In this document: piece by piece, positions 50,001 to 58,160 of the stretch
Layout: the number at the start of each line of letters is the position of its first letter
Position numbering within the stretch: the first letter of the stretch is position 1
From: JBLNBN01 sp050260015
GTDB taxonomy: Bacteria > Bacteroidota > Ignavibacteria > Kapaibacteriales > UBA2268
Direction of reading: 5' to 3'
Length of the DNA: 64,000 nt
NCBI GenBank assembly: GCA_050260015.1
Contig: JBLNBN010000028.1
Location: 107,668-171,667, forward strand
Program-made: the position numbers and the translations under genes
The notes under the pieces: generated by a model
Seen by the model: the letters and a program-made list of their open reading frames with translations, nothing else
Told to the model about the DNA's origin: nothing
The model's database searches: none

Positions 50001-50185
50001 TAGCTTCCGTTTTTATCTTTAACATAGGTACCGCGCGAGGTACCCTCGACCAGGACCGAGGCTCCCACCACGCCTTTCCCTTCGTCATCCACAACCTTCC
50101 CTTTGAGTATGCCGTATAAGCCGGCATGCATCGTAAGGGGAGTTCCCAGAATTACAAGGAAAAGTACTGCGATAAACTTTCGCAT
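47006..50185 (-). CDS. TonB-dependent receptor with N-terminal carboxypeptidase-regulatory-like domain
   Basis: 1059 residues, signal peptide 1-22 (MRKFIAVLFLVILGTPLTMHA). Residues about 26-110 form the CarboxypepD_reg-like beta-sandwich (GKVVDDEGKGVVGASVLVEG). The plug domain spans about 120-240 (VRGSRSTETQVRVDGLDVSN, GFSAEYGEATGGVVN). A 22-strand barrel follows and ends RTVAIGATFRF with a terminal Phe, the usual assembly signal. It imports a large substrate through the outer membrane using TonB energy; this domain order is typical of SusC-like and related Bacteroidota receptors, but no SusD gene follows. Instead a 1540-residue protein and a PorV-like barrel do. Confidence 0.92.
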   Translation of the reverse strand: MRKFIAVLFLVILGTPLTMHAGLYGILKGKVVDDEGKGVVGASVLVEGTSRGTYVKDKNGSYTITNIPSGVYQIKFRSVGKTEVTKEARISADQTTELNVTLTEKSSRTGEIEVIANKDLIRKDQQGSQSVLSGKELQNVAREGVLNVVSISAGVQSSGGGFYVRGSRSTETQVRVDGLDVSNQITGTLGLGGNGYYPMVSQFATEEVQVKTGGFSAEYGEATGGVVNTVVKTGKDNMYEGLLRWRGELEALYGSQSSGVEIVDEGTRLRAVSAGEGAKLQGAGENQIDAQFSGPIPFLSKSTFSISGVTKFDKYSGGYEIYDPLGNNLGHLPGNDTWMRNITGRMSFGISENLNLLVGGTWGLTTAQGNGWAWLYQNDKGILPNGAQTQMTEAQAKQIVGNQFVNNVMTRINHTLSSTSFYDLTLSYNQNDDIYGRRMNVNPLGFFSGYDIYEPVDELIYDGKGLVKGRNENGKIIGDKIIDIYQSATTLAKTEDGFLELDMPTRNPITGFYEGGSYFQGTDNPYGIQGSFYSGGNNSGFDYRLSTYWQADGSYTSVFNTSDFNHVFKTGFEVKLYTLNRYQVGNPWDGNPFYDVYTDQYGGNIYADNQTVWDKTSKPFEPRKYGLYFQDQIAYKGIIISPSIRFDLFDPNAQYRTSDSTFTSIRADSGFAPASMKFQISPRINIAYPVTDQTRLNLAYGIYYKMPQLSSLYDKFAVDLLRTGDILGNPNLGPQRTNQYQVSLEQIIGEDMLFTATAYYKDIYNELGVTYVDAVPNPFYISSVNEYGNSRGIEFEFRKRPTDHIGLNINYTISQFEGTAPDATSNYGSPTDVYSGKQAFPLEPFPQPWDSRHNVKMMLDFVWNQNEGPAIGGIQFLENMNINFTGTYRSGFPYTKTDKNGNRLSEINAERQPSFWRLDSRITKLFYMSDWFGESMGRSSLEFFADIINVTNRTAIVGFFSATGDPLDNGSSLARQIGSFNATPWYKEATYANPESYRPDQYDMYGRRLYNEAADFNHNGVVEQSEKYQSYLEVIKTSIRNRGNFQAPRTVAIGATFRF

Positions 50186-50252
50186 AATAATTCACTCCTA
50201 AAATATCATTAAATTAATATTACTAATATTATTAATCACTGATTTATCTATT

Positions 50253-52271
50253 CTACCGAATGATATTCAATTTCTGAGTATTGACCGCGTCGCCTGCCTG
50301 GGTGCGTACAAAGTACGCGCCGGAGGGTAGCGAGCCGAGTTTTAGTTCGATTGCGTTTAGCGTCTCAGTCGATTCGCCTTCAAAGGCGTCGAGAGCTAAT
50401 TCGCCGTACGCATTGTATATTTTTACCGTAAACTTGCCGGGGCGAGCCGCCGTAAAGCTTAGCTCGGCGCGATCGGTCGCAGGGTTCGGCGAGATCGTTG
50501 CGTTGAATTCGCCGTTTTGGATTTGCGGTTCGTTGGCGCCCATATTCGCAAGCACGTCGAATAGCGAGTAGGCGACGTATTGCTTACTAAGATAGGTTTG
50601 TTGTTCTAAGTTTGTTAAGTTGGAAGATTTAGTAAACAGCTGGACCGCGGGAATTCTATGCAAATCCTCGGTAAGCGGGTAAGGGATCCAAACGTCCCTG
50701 TCGAGTACGCCGCTGCGCGTTACGTTTACCGTGTCGCTCCAGGCTTTATTGCCGTCGTTAAGATTTTTAATTGAGAAATAAACGTCGGCGTTCAAAAACG
50801 ACGCGCTGCCGTCGTCCTTCCAAGTTATACCCAAAAGGTCTACCCACTTTGCCGCGAGCGCGCTTTCGTCGCTCGTCTTGGAAAGCTGCAATTCGGTTGC
50901 GCTGGCTTTGTAAACGGGCTGACCGTTATCGTCTATTAAGCCCATCCAAATGCCGCTGTGTCTCGCGATTTTTTCGATGCTCCAGGTACCTGACGGATTG
51001 CACGTAATCGCTGCGATGAAATGCAAAACGTCCTGGGGCGCCTTGGATGAATTGGACTCGTTTACCATAACGGCGAAAACGACCGTTCCGTCGTTAAGTA
51101 CCGCCATGTCCTTCCTGTTGTAATCTATAAATATGCTGTCGCGAATAATTCCGTTTTGTTCTGCGAAATCTTTAAGCAGCGAGCCGGGCATTACGTTGAA
51201 CTCGCTCCAGGTAAGCCCCAAGTCGGTCGAGGTGGAGAACCCGGGTTCCGCGCGATCCTTTGTCGGTTCGGAAGCAAAATTGCCGAAGACGCCAAGGTAA
51301 TACTTTTCGTCGGCCGTTTTACGCAGAGCTACGAGCGTGCTCGATCTTGCGAACTGCGTGTTAACGGGTTCGAACTTGTCGTTAGTCATTTGCGGCGGAA
51401 TGTATGCGTCGATCACCTCGGTTTCGACCTCGATAGTGCGTCGGAAAGCGATATTATTGTTTTCCAACGTATCTACTCCTGCGCCTACCGGGGTTACGCC
51501 GCCGACCGCTAAAGCCAGCGCCCTACCGTCGTTCGTCACGCTGCCGATAATTTTAGACTCGCCCGAAACCACCGATACCTTCCCGTTCTCGTCGCGTCCC
51601 CTTCCGCCCCATTGGAAAGTCTTTCCGCCGGAAGTGAAGCTGGGACTGGTCGCATACCCGTTGCCAAGGTTTTCGCCGTAGATGCCGGTTTCGAAACCGC
51701 GCCATTCCCCGTTGTCCTCGTCTACTAAGGATAAGGTAAAGGGATAAATCACTTCTCCTTCCTTATTATAGGAGCTAATGCTTGGATAGCGTCCGCCATA
51801 TGGAGGGTTCGACTGGTAGTTGTAAACTCTAACAGTAGGCTCCCAGCTAGCGCCTAAGTCCTTCGATATTTTAATAAAAATATTATTCTTAGAGTTAGCC
51901 GGGCCATGACCTACTTCGTTCGGGTTATAAAACCCGCGAAGGATCAAGCCCAATTCGCCTGAAACGGGCTCGTACGTAAAGGGCTCCTGGACGTCGTTTT
52001 CGAAGGTGAGGGAATTCGCAACCGAATCTATGATAAGGTAAAGCGACTCGCCCTCTTGAAACTTATCTCCAGGCTTTTTCGTATTGAATTTATTAACGCT
52101 GAACGCGTTAACTGTCGGATCGCCGCCAAAAAAGGCTTGGACTTTGCCGGATTCGGCGCGTTGCGCGCCGGCGGGCAGAGGCTCGTCGATAGGAGCTGCT
52201 TGCGCTATCGACAGCGAGGCTGCGGCTAAAATTAAGTTGCGCAGCTTGAGACAATTAGTATAAAATCCCAT
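50253..52271 (-). CDS. Secreted propeller-like protein with T9SS sorting domain
   Basis: 672 residues. The start ATG has a GGAGG site; a signal peptide follows (LILAAASLSIAQA). The body shows Asp-box-like turns (SKDLGASWEP, STDLGLTWSE) and long beta-rich stretches, suggesting a sialidase-fold propeller or similar. The end, from about residue 590 (SPNPATDRAELSFTA to SGAYFVRTQAGDAVNTQKL), is a type A T9SS sorting domain. It has its own -7 element and lies 67 bases upstream of the TonB receptor, so it may be the first gene of that operon. It is directly downstream of the anti-sigma gene. Confidence 0.8.
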   Translation of the reverse strand: MGFYTNCLKLRNLILAAASLSIAQAAPIDEPLPAGAQRAESGKVQAFFGGDPTVNAFSVNKFNTKKPGDKFQEGESLYLIIDSVANSLTFENDVQEPFTYEPVSGELGLILRGFYNPNEVGHGPANSKNNIFIKISKDLGASWEPTVRVYNYQSNPPYGGRYPSISSYNKEGEVIYPFTLSLVDEDNGEWRGFETGIYGENLGNGYATSPSFTSGGKTFQWGGRGRDENGKVSVVSGESKIIGSVTNDGRALALAVGGVTPVGAGVDTLENNNIAFRRTIEVETEVIDAYIPPQMTNDKFEPVNTQFARSSTLVALRKTADEKYYLGVFGNFASEPTKDRAEPGFSTSTDLGLTWSEFNVMPGSLLKDFAEQNGIIRDSIFIDYNRKDMAVLNDGTVVFAVMVNESNSSKAPQDVLHFIAAITCNPSGTWSIEKIARHSGIWMGLIDDNGQPVYKASATELQLSKTSDESALAAKWVDLLGITWKDDGSASFLNADVYFSIKNLNDGNKAWSDTVNVTRSGVLDRDVWIPYPLTEDLHRIPAVQLFTKSSNLTNLEQQTYLSKQYVAYSLFDVLANMGANEPQIQNGEFNATISPNPATDRAELSFTAARPGKFTVKIYNAYGELALDAFEGESTETLNAIELKLGSLPSGAYFVRTQAGDAVNTQKLNIIR

Positions 52272-52320
52272 AGTACACCCCTCCGATATAGATTTTCGAA
52301 TAAGAAATTCAACCCAATTT

Positions 52321-52328
52321 CAAATATA
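52321..52328 (-). promoter_or_regulatory. Candidate -7 element for the T9SS cargo/TonB operon
   Basis: TATATTTG on the minus strand is a strong fit to TAnnTTTG, 50 bases before the start codon at 52271. Confidence 0.5.
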
Positions 52329-52395
52329 AAGTTTTTTTCCGAGTTTTAATTGAATTATTTCTAAACATGTTAATGAAGTAAAGCTTACCCTTAAA

Positions 52396-53748
52396 TTAGA
52401 AATTAAATTGTAAACCGTAGATAATTGAGAGCGTAGACTTCCAGTCGGCGTTATCTTGCGTTAATCTATAGGGGTTAGCCTGGAAGAGCTTGCCTTCGGC
52501 GCCGCCGGTTAAGCTAAGGCCCGGGACAACTTCATACTTTCCAAAGAGACGCCCGAAACTTATTAAACCGTCGCGGGAAAATCCCGTGCCGACGCGCGAT
52601 TCAAGCGAAGCGCCGCCGGCGGCAAATATAGTGCGCTCGTAGAACGCCGAACCCCAGAAGATTTTGTTGTCGCGCGTAACGTTAACGGGGAGGCTAATGT
52701 AATTCTCAGGATTATACCCAGGAACGAACTCTTCGAGCCCGCTCAGGGAGCCGCCGCTTACGTTAATCGTAACGATTTGATCCGTTTGGAAGCTAATCAT
52801 TCCCACTTCAAGTCCGATTCGCGAATTTGAGTTTAGAGAGTACGCTATGCTTTGAGAGAAGCTGATGATTGGATGATTCTCGGAGGTCGGGAGCCCGCCT
52901 CGCATGACGTCGGAACCGTAGAAAGAAGAGAGTTGTATCTCCTCGATATTTGGCCGGATCAGGTTTAGCGTCGCCATTTCGCCGCGGGATTGCGATCCTT
53001 GCGGAAGGACGCCGCGACCGAACGGTACATTCGACAGGGCCGAGAATTGGGATGGCGTCGCGCTATTCAGGCTTCTTTGGGCTGATTCCCGCGCGGGGCG
53101 GTAGGAATCGGCTGCGGAAGCGCCGGTCACGCTTTCGAGCGAAACCGGCTCGGGGAGTACTTCTTGGAAATCAGGCAGCGTAGGCTGAGAGAGGGCTTGC
53201 GCTGGAGTTTCCGCTTGCGCGATCGATCCCGAATTGAGGGAGTTGATCCTTTTTACATACATTCTATTATGTTGAGTGGAGAAATGCTTTGTTTGAGATT
53301 TCGTATTCGCGGCGGTACCATTTTCATCGACGGAAACGCGAAGGCCGGTAGCTTCGGCTTGCTCTAAATTCGAGCCGGCGCCGCGCCTTAGCTCCGGGAT
53401 ATGGCCGTCGTAGATCGCGATACTGCCGCCAATCATAAAGAGGGCTAGCAAAGCGGCTACCAGCGTCGTGCGCCAGAGGTAAGTCGCGCGCTCAGGCTCC
53501 CTGCTTTCAGCGATAAAAGAATCCGCCGAGAGAATCCGCATTAGCACGAGGTCTTCGGTCTCCTGAGCCAGGCCTTCCGGCAGCTCTATCGATTGGGCGT
53601 CTTCTTTAAGAGCCATGTGCACCTCGACGGCGGAGTCAAACGTTTCGCGAGCCATGGCGTCCCCGCCAATCATCTCGCGAAGGAGCTTGTCCTCCGAACT
53701 TGTAAGTTCTCCGTCAAGATACTTCCCTATTAAATGATCAAGATTCAT
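52396..53748 (-). CDS. Dual-membrane-spanning anti-sigma factor with outer-membrane barrel
   Basis: 450 residues. Residues 1-75 are a cytoplasmic anti-sigma domain (LIGKYLDGELTSSEDKLLRE, no zinc-finger Cys). Residues 91-113 form a single transmembrane helix. A Ser/Ala/Pro-rich linker runs from about 114 to 255. Residues about 260-450 alternate amphipathic beta strands separated by turns, with eight or so strands, and end SIIYGLQFNF with terminal Phe, as in outer-membrane barrels. One chain would thus bridge both membranes. This matches the arrangement described for Dma proteins of Bacteroides, which control vesiculation. The gene overlaps the ECF sigma gene by 11 bases, its probable target. 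No cleavable signal peptide is seen. Confidence 0.75.
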   Translation of the reverse strand: MNLDHLIGKYLDGELTSSEDKLLREMIGGDAMARETFDSAVEVHMALKEDAQSIELPEGLAQETEDLVLMRILSADSFIAESREPERATYLWRTTLVAALLALFMIGGSIAIYDGHIPELRRGAGSNLEQAEATGLRVSVDENGTAANTKSQTKHFSTQHNRMYVKRINSLNSGSIAQAETPAQALSQPTLPDFQEVLPEPVSLESVTGASAADSYRPARESAQRSLNSATPSQFSALSNVPFGRGVLPQGSQSRGEMATLNLIRPNIEEIQLSSFYGSDVMRGGLPTSENHPIISFSQSIAYSLNSNSRIGLEVGMISFQTDQIVTINVSGGSLSGLEEFVPGYNPENYISLPVNVTRDNKIFWGSAFYERTIFAAGGASLESRVGTGFSRDGLISFGRLFGKYEVVPGLSLTGGAEGKLFQANPYRLTQDNADWKSTLSIIYGLQFNF

Positions 53749-54307
53749 TTATTTCCCTAACCAGTGGTTTAAGTAATTTTCTAAGTAACGTTCGCGCGCG
53801 AAATACCCGAACCTTCGCCAAAGAGAGCTCGATACCTAATATATCGGCAATCTCCTGGTAGGAGTATTCTTCGTATTCGCGCAATATCAGCGCTTCCCGC
53901 AGGGCTTCCGGCAGCATTGAAACCGCTTTGTCGATATATTGTTTCATACCGACGTCGCTTTCGGACGGGGCCTTCATCGAGCCGTGGTAAATTTCGTCGA
54001 ACGTGTCGTGCTTTTTTCGCGCGCGTATGTGATTTAAGCACGTATGCCTCGCTATAGTGAACAGCCACGCCGCGAAATTTTCCCCGCGGAAGTTTTTTCG
54101 ATTTTCATAGACCTTAATAAAAGTTTCCTGGAAAGCGTCCTTTGCAGCGGCTTCGTCGCCGAGCATCCTAAGGCAAAAGCGATATACCTTTTGGTTGTAT
54201 TGACGATAGAGCAGATGGAACGCTTCAGCTGATCCTGCCTTAAGTTGCACGATGGCTTCCGCGATATCGCTCTCGTTAATTTCCTTATTTGGCTTTTTTG
54301 TAAACAT
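53738..54307 (-). CDS. ECF-family RNA polymerase sigma factor
   Basis: 189 residues. Region sigma-2 (about residues 28-95) contains RQYNQKVYRFCLRMLGDEAAAKDAFQ and the polymerase-binding FAAWLFTIARHTCLNHIRAR. Region sigma-4 (about 128-180) has ALREALILREYEEYSYQEIADILGIELSLAKVRVFRARTLLRK, the -35 helix-turn-helix. It directs transcription when released from the anti-sigma factor encoded next, whose gene overlaps its end. There is no extra C-terminal sensing domain. Its regulon cannot be read here, but the cargo/TonB operon downstream is a natural candidate. Confidence 0.93.
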   Translation of the reverse strand: MFTKKPNKEINESDIAEAIVQLKAGSAEAFHLLYRQYNQKVYRFCLRMLGDEAAAKDAFQETFIKVYENRKNFRGENFAAWLFTIARHTCLNHIRARKKHDTFDEIYHGSMKAPSESDVGMKQYIDKAVSMLPEALREALILREYEEYSYQEIADILGIELSLAKVRVFRARTLLRKLLKPLVREINES

Positions 54308-54409
54308 CGCTCGCTTTCTTTTTAACTATAGACAAAGCCTTTTTTACAAAAGTTACACAGAATTTTTTAGTTTTTAAAATAGAATGGATTTTTTTTGGAA
54401 TTAACGAGA

Positions 54410-55492
54410 TTAAATGCCTTTTGCTGGGGATGTTTTAGCTACCAGATCGATGATTAAATTTTGCATTATCGAGAGGTTATCCGCTCCGCTCCGCTTAAGC
54501 GAGTAGTCCGCTTCCGCTATTTTCGGCAGCGCGGCCTCTATCTCGCGCGGGCTGTAACGCTTCAGGGCGTCGACGTATTCGCCGACGAAGTAAGGCGGGG
54601 CGCCGGATTCCTTTGCAAGGGTAAATTTATCTTTGCCCTGGCCGACGGGCTCGATTAGCCTGAATAAGGTTGTGAAGTAGCGGGATAGTATTGTCAGTAT
54701 AAGCATTTCGGCCCGATCGATGGAGAGCATAGAGTAGAGGATAGCGATCGAGCGTTCCAGGCTGCGCTCCCCGACGGCTTTTTGAAGATCGAACGCGGAG
54801 TATGCGCGGCCCGTGCCGGAGACTTCTTCGGCGTCCGTTAGCGTTATCTCGGCGCGGTCGGCAGCGTAGATCAGGAGCTTTTCAACTTCGCCGGCGAGCT
54901 CGCGCAGGCTTTGCCCGGAGCGGGCTGCGATATACTGCGCCGCCTCCTCGGATATCCGCTTTTTAAACGATTTGCAGCGCCGGGCTATCCAGCCGACGTA
55001 TTCGGAATCGTATACCTTAGGGAATTCAATGCAGTAGTGCAACTTGACGAGCTTATTCCAGGGGAAGCGGAGAGCGTCGAGCTTCTTGGAGCCGCCCTTC
55101 TTTATTTCCTGCGATATTTTATTTAGTTGCTCGACTTGAGCGCGAAGGATGAGGATAGTGCTTTCCGACGGACGCTCTAAATAATCTCCAAATGCGGATC
55201 GCTCTTCAATTTTCTTCCCTACGCGCGTTGGGAAGGCGCGCTCCAAATGGGGAATCGAGACGATCCTTCGCTCGCTCATCATCGGCAGCGACGCGCATAC
55301 GTCCGCTATATGGGATGGGTTTATTGATTCGGCGTCAAGCGTGTCGAAGTCGAACATATCTTCTTCGCCGAGATTCAATTTCTTGATTATTTTCTGATAA
55401 GCCTCTTCTATTAGAAAATCTTCCTCGCCGAACAATAGGATAACCGAAGGAAGATTTGGCAGGGCAAGCAAGGCGTCGAGCGAGCCTATCAT
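54410..55492 (-). CDS. holA: DNA polymerase III subunit delta
   Basis: 360 residues, ordinary length. It is the clamp-loader wrench that opens the sliding clamp. The N-terminal AAA-like domain has ILLFGEEDFLIEEAYQKI, and the SLRELAGEVEKLLIYA and YSAFDLQKAVGERSLERSIAIL blocks are typical of the family. It begins within the stop codon of the response regulator gene (ATGA, four-base overlap), so the two are translationally coupled. Confidence 0.92.
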   Translation of the reverse strand: MIGSLDALLALPNLPSVILLFGEEDFLIEEAYQKIIKKLNLGEEDMFDFDTLDAESINPSHIADVCASLPMMSERRIVSIPHLERAFPTRVGKKIEERSAFGDYLERPSESTILILRAQVEQLNKISQEIKKGGSKKLDALRFPWNKLVKLHYCIEFPKVYDSEYVGWIARRCKSFKKRISEEAAQYIAARSGQSLRELAGEVEKLLIYAADRAEITLTDAEEVSGTGRAYSAFDLQKAVGERSLERSIAILYSMLSIDRAEMLILTILSRYFTTLFRLIEPVGQGKDKFTLAKESGAPPYFVGEYVDALKRYSPREIEAALPKIAEADYSLKRSGADNLSIMQNLIIDLVAKTSPAKGI

Positions 55493-55917
55493 GAATCGAG
55501 TCTCGCCTTATATTTAGGCGAATCCTTTAATCCCTTCGCTATTTTTTCCTTAATTATATCCGTTTCGGAGGGCTTTACGATATACGCGCTGATATTCAGC
55601 TTTACAAGGTTCTCCACGGCTTCGCGCGCGCTCATCGCCGAGCAGACGACGACGGGAATTTGCTCGGTCTTGTTGTGCGCTCTCAGGTAGGAAAGAGCCG
55701 TTTGCCCGTCCATTTTAGGCATTTTCATATCTAATATAATTACGTCGGGGATATAATTCGTAAACATCTCGAATCCCCGCTTCGGGTCTTCGGCCTCGAG
55801 CACTTTGCATTCGAAGGTTTTTTCGACGATGATTTTCAGCAACCTTCTGTAGTAATCGTCGTCGTCGATGATCATTACAGTGTAGTCTTTGAAGTTATTG
55901 ATTTCTCGTGCAAGCAT
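55489..55917 (-). CDS. Single-domain response regulator
   Basis: 142 residues, a stand-alone receiver (REC) domain. The acidic pocket IIDDDD, the phospho-acceptor Asp in VIILDMKMPKMDG, the Ser in VVVCSAMS and the Lys in YIVKPSE are all present. It lacks an output domain and so works by protein contact or as a phosphate relay. No histidine kinase lies nearby. The HD-GYP gene is immediately upstream and holA overlaps its end. Promoter-like elements (TTTG and TAAATTTG spaced by 17, 55949-55977) lie upstream. Confidence 0.9.
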   Translation of the reverse strand: MLAREINNFKDYTVMIIDDDDYYRRLLKIIVEKTFECKVLEAEDPKRGFEMFTNYIPDVIILDMKMPKMDGQTALSYLRAHNKTEQIPVVVCSAMSAREAVENLVKLNISAYIVKPSETDIIKEKIAKGLKDSPKYKARLDS

Positions 55918-55948
55918 GGTAGCGCCTACAAATGATTTGGATATTGGA

Positions 55949-55977
55949 CAAATTTAGCAATTTATTACGAAAACAAA
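55949..55977 (-). promoter_or_regulatory. Candidate promoter for response regulator-holA unit
   Basis: On the minus strand TTTG (55974-55977), 17 bases, then TAAATTTG (55949-55956), matching the Bacteroidota -33/-7 layout, about 32 bases from the start codon. Confidence 0.5.
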
Positions 55978-55992
55978 AAATCGATCCCGCTC

Positions 55993-56889
55993 TTATTTTA
56001 TAACTAATATCTTATGGGGGATCTCGCCGTTCTCCGCCAGCCGAACAAGAGCTTTCAGCATCATGTTGGTGGTGCGCTCCCCGCGCGCTGCTATCAGCAT
56101 CCCGTTGGACGAATAATAATCCTCGGCGAAGATTAAGCCGGGCTCGATCTTGTTTACTGGAAGTCTCAGCACGGAACGCTTTCCGACTTCCATCCGTTCT
56201 AATTCAACTATATCGATAAAGGCGTCGACCGCTTTCTTTTCGAAGAGGATACCGCGCTTCTTATAAAGATAATTCATTACGGAAGTATATTTTTCCCTCT
56301 CCCCGTCCAGGTAGCCCACCGTACTTGTTATTTTTTGCGTCGTGGGGATATTCTCCCGGCTTCGCGTACGCTTATACAGGGCGTTATGGAATACGTCGAC
56401 TATCCCGATTATCTTCGCCGCCGGCGTAATGGAGTCGCCGGCAAGATGATCCGGGAAGCCGGAGCCGTCCAGCCGTTCATGATGCTGCTGTATAATAATT
56501 CCAATTTGATTAAATCCGGGATGCTCCTTCAGCAGAGCCTTGCCCAGTTCCGGGTGCATACAGTATTTCTTAAACTCCACCGAATTCATTTCGGCGGGCG
56601 ACTTGAACATAGACGTATCGCTGGTTCCAATTTTTCCTAAATCGTGCAGGAGCGCCGCAATCCTGATTTCCATAACGTCCTCTTCCGGCATGCCGAGCGC
56701 CACGGCTAATTCCACTGCCTTGCCTGCTACCCAACGCGAATGACTGCCGTCGAAGAACTTTTCAGTCAGCGATACGATGTTCGACAATACGCGTATAGTC
56801 GAGAAAAGATCCTCGGCAAGACGCGTCCGTAGCTCGTCGATTACATCCTCGCTATCATTGACGTTATTCGCGTTAAAATCCCAATTCAT
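55993..56889 (-). CDS. HD-GYP domain protein, probable cyclic-di-GMP phosphodiesterase
   Basis: 298 residues from the ATG at 56889, chosen for its GGAG site; another ATG 12 bases upstream has a poorer site. The metal-binding HD pair is in ALLHDLGKIGTSD, and the HD-GYP signature in QQHHERLDGSGFP, where Phe replaces Tyr of GYP. Residues about 1-40 have no recognisable domain and there is no receiver fused. A single-domain response regulator gene lies directly downstream and may be its partner. The C terminus (about 235-298) resembles a small PilZ/SH3-like beta module (VLRLPVNKIEPGLIFAEDYY), found after HD-GYP domains. Confidence 0.87.
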   Translation of the reverse strand: MNWDFNANNVNDSEDVIDELRTRLAEDLFSTIRVLSNIVSLTEKFFDGSHSRWVAGKAVELAVALGMPEEDVMEIRIAALLHDLGKIGTSDTSMFKSPAEMNSVEFKKYCMHPELGKALLKEHPGFNQIGIIIQQHHERLDGSGFPDHLAGDSITPAAKIIGIVDVFHNALYKRTRSRENIPTTQKITSTVGYLDGEREKYTSVMNYLYKKRGILFEKKAVDAFIDIVELERMEVGKRSVLRLPVNKIEPGLIFAEDYYSSNGMLIAARGERTTNMMLKALVRLAENGEIPHKILVIK

Positions 56890-56909
56890 TTCATTCTCCA
56901 TATCACTTG

Positions 56910-56940
56910 CAAAAATAACCAATGAACGGTAATTTCCAAC
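56910..56940 (-). promoter_or_regulatory. Candidate promoter for HD-GYP gene
   Basis: On the minus strand TTG (56938-56940), 20 bases, TATTTTTG (56910-56917). It ends 21 bases before the chosen start, which also argues against longer versions of the protein. Confidence 0.5.
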
Positions 56941-56975
56941 GCTCAATTTTAGAATATTAATTGCTCCATAATATT

Positions 56976-58010
56976 CTATACGTCATTTCTGCAAATAACC
57001 TTAGGAGCTTCTTGCGGGGGTATTCTTTCGAGCCTATCTTCGCGTTCGAGGTATAAGTAGTAATCCTGGAGTATTTCGCCTATTTCAGCGCGATCGACGC
57101 TCAAAACGAGCCGCTGGCGGAAAGCCCCTGCGTTATAATATCCCCGGAGGTAGCCTGAATAATTTTTTCTGAATTCCAATATGCCTCGCTCGGGGCCCTT
57201 CTGCTCGCAACTAAGATCCAGGTGCCTTAGGCACACGTCTATGCGCTCCCTCAGCGTTTCCTCGCGCGGCTCCTCGCCTGCGAGGGCTTGCTTGATCTTT
57301 TTAAATATGAAAGGATTGCCGACTATCGCCCGACCGATCATAATGCCGTCCGCGCCGGGAACGTCGAAGGCGCGGAGAGCGTCCTCGACTGTTACTATGT
57401 CGCCGTTTAGGAATAGCGGGACGGAGATTTTCTCCTTTATGCGAGGGATCCAACTCCAATCCGCCTTGCCTCCCATTCCCTGGTCGCGGGTCCTGCAATG
57501 CACGGCTATAGCCTTCGCGCCGGCCTGCTCCTGCATTTGCGCGATTTCGAGAATGTTCATCGCGCTCTTGTTCCAACCGAGCCGCGTCTTAATTGTTACC
57601 GGTATGGAAACCGCCTCGGCGCAAGCTCGCGTTATTTCCGCCATTAGCTCGGGGCTTTTAAGCAATGCGGAGCCTGCGTTGTTGTTCACGACCTTTTTCA
57701 CCCAGCAGCCGTAGTTGATGTCGAGTATGTCGGCGCCCGCGTCCTCGGCTATCTTCGCCGAACGCGCCATCGCATCGGGATTGGCCCCGAAGATCTGCAC
57801 TGCGACAGGGCGCTCCCCGGGGTGGATCGTCATTTTCTTTAGGGATTTCTCCACGTCGCGTATGAGCGCTTCGCTCGCTATGAATTCCGTATAGACGAGG
57901 TCCGCCCCCTGCTCCTTGCAGATAATTCTAAACGGCAGGTCCGTTATTCCCTCCATCGGGGCGGGTATCAGGGGTTTATCAAATTCGATATTTCCAATTT
58001 TAAAGCTCAT
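56976..58010 (-). CDS. dusB: tRNA-dihydrouridine synthase B
   Basis: 344 residues. It reduces uridines in the D-loop of tRNA using FMN and NADPH. The TIM-barrel starts PLIPAPMEGITDLPFR; the catalytic Cys is in NYGCWVKKVVNNNAG, where Trp replaces the usual Pro after Cys. Further family blocks: TIKTRLGWN, AIAVHCRTRDQGMGGKADWS, FLNGDI and IMIGRAIVGNPFIF. The C-terminal helical domain is complete. The preceding rpmA gene ends in its own terminator, so dusB needs a separate promoter in 58011-58033 or read-through. Confidence 0.93.
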   Translation of the reverse strand: MSFKIGNIEFDKPLIPAPMEGITDLPFRIICKEQGADLVYTEFIASEALIRDVEKSLKKMTIHPGERPVAVQIFGANPDAMARSAKIAEDAGADILDINYGCWVKKVVNNNAGSALLKSPELMAEITRACAEAVSIPVTIKTRLGWNKSAMNILEIAQMQEQAGAKAIAVHCRTRDQGMGGKADWSWIPRIKEKISVPLFLNGDIVTVEDALRAFDVPGADGIMIGRAIVGNPFIFKKIKQALAGEEPREETLRERIDVCLRHLDLSCEQKGPERGILEFRKNYSGYLRGYYNAGAFRQRLVLSVDRAEIGEILQDYYLYLEREDRLERIPPQEAPKVICRNDV

Positions 58011-58033
58011 AGCGGGTTCCCGGCAAGCGATTT

Positions 58034-58065
58034 ATAAAAAAGCCCTCGGCTTTTGCTGAGGGCTT
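58034..58065 (-). terminator. Terminator after rplU-rpmA
   Basis: AAGCCCTC pairs with GAGGGCTT; the minus strand continues TTTTTTAT. It lies about 95 bases past the rpmA stop. Confidence 0.85.
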
Positions 58066-58160
58066 GTATGCAAGTAGAGAGTATGTGTTTTATTAAAAAC
58101 AGTAAAGTTATTATGTATAACTGATTAGTTTGAGCAATATTGTATTGCTCGAGCTGAAAC

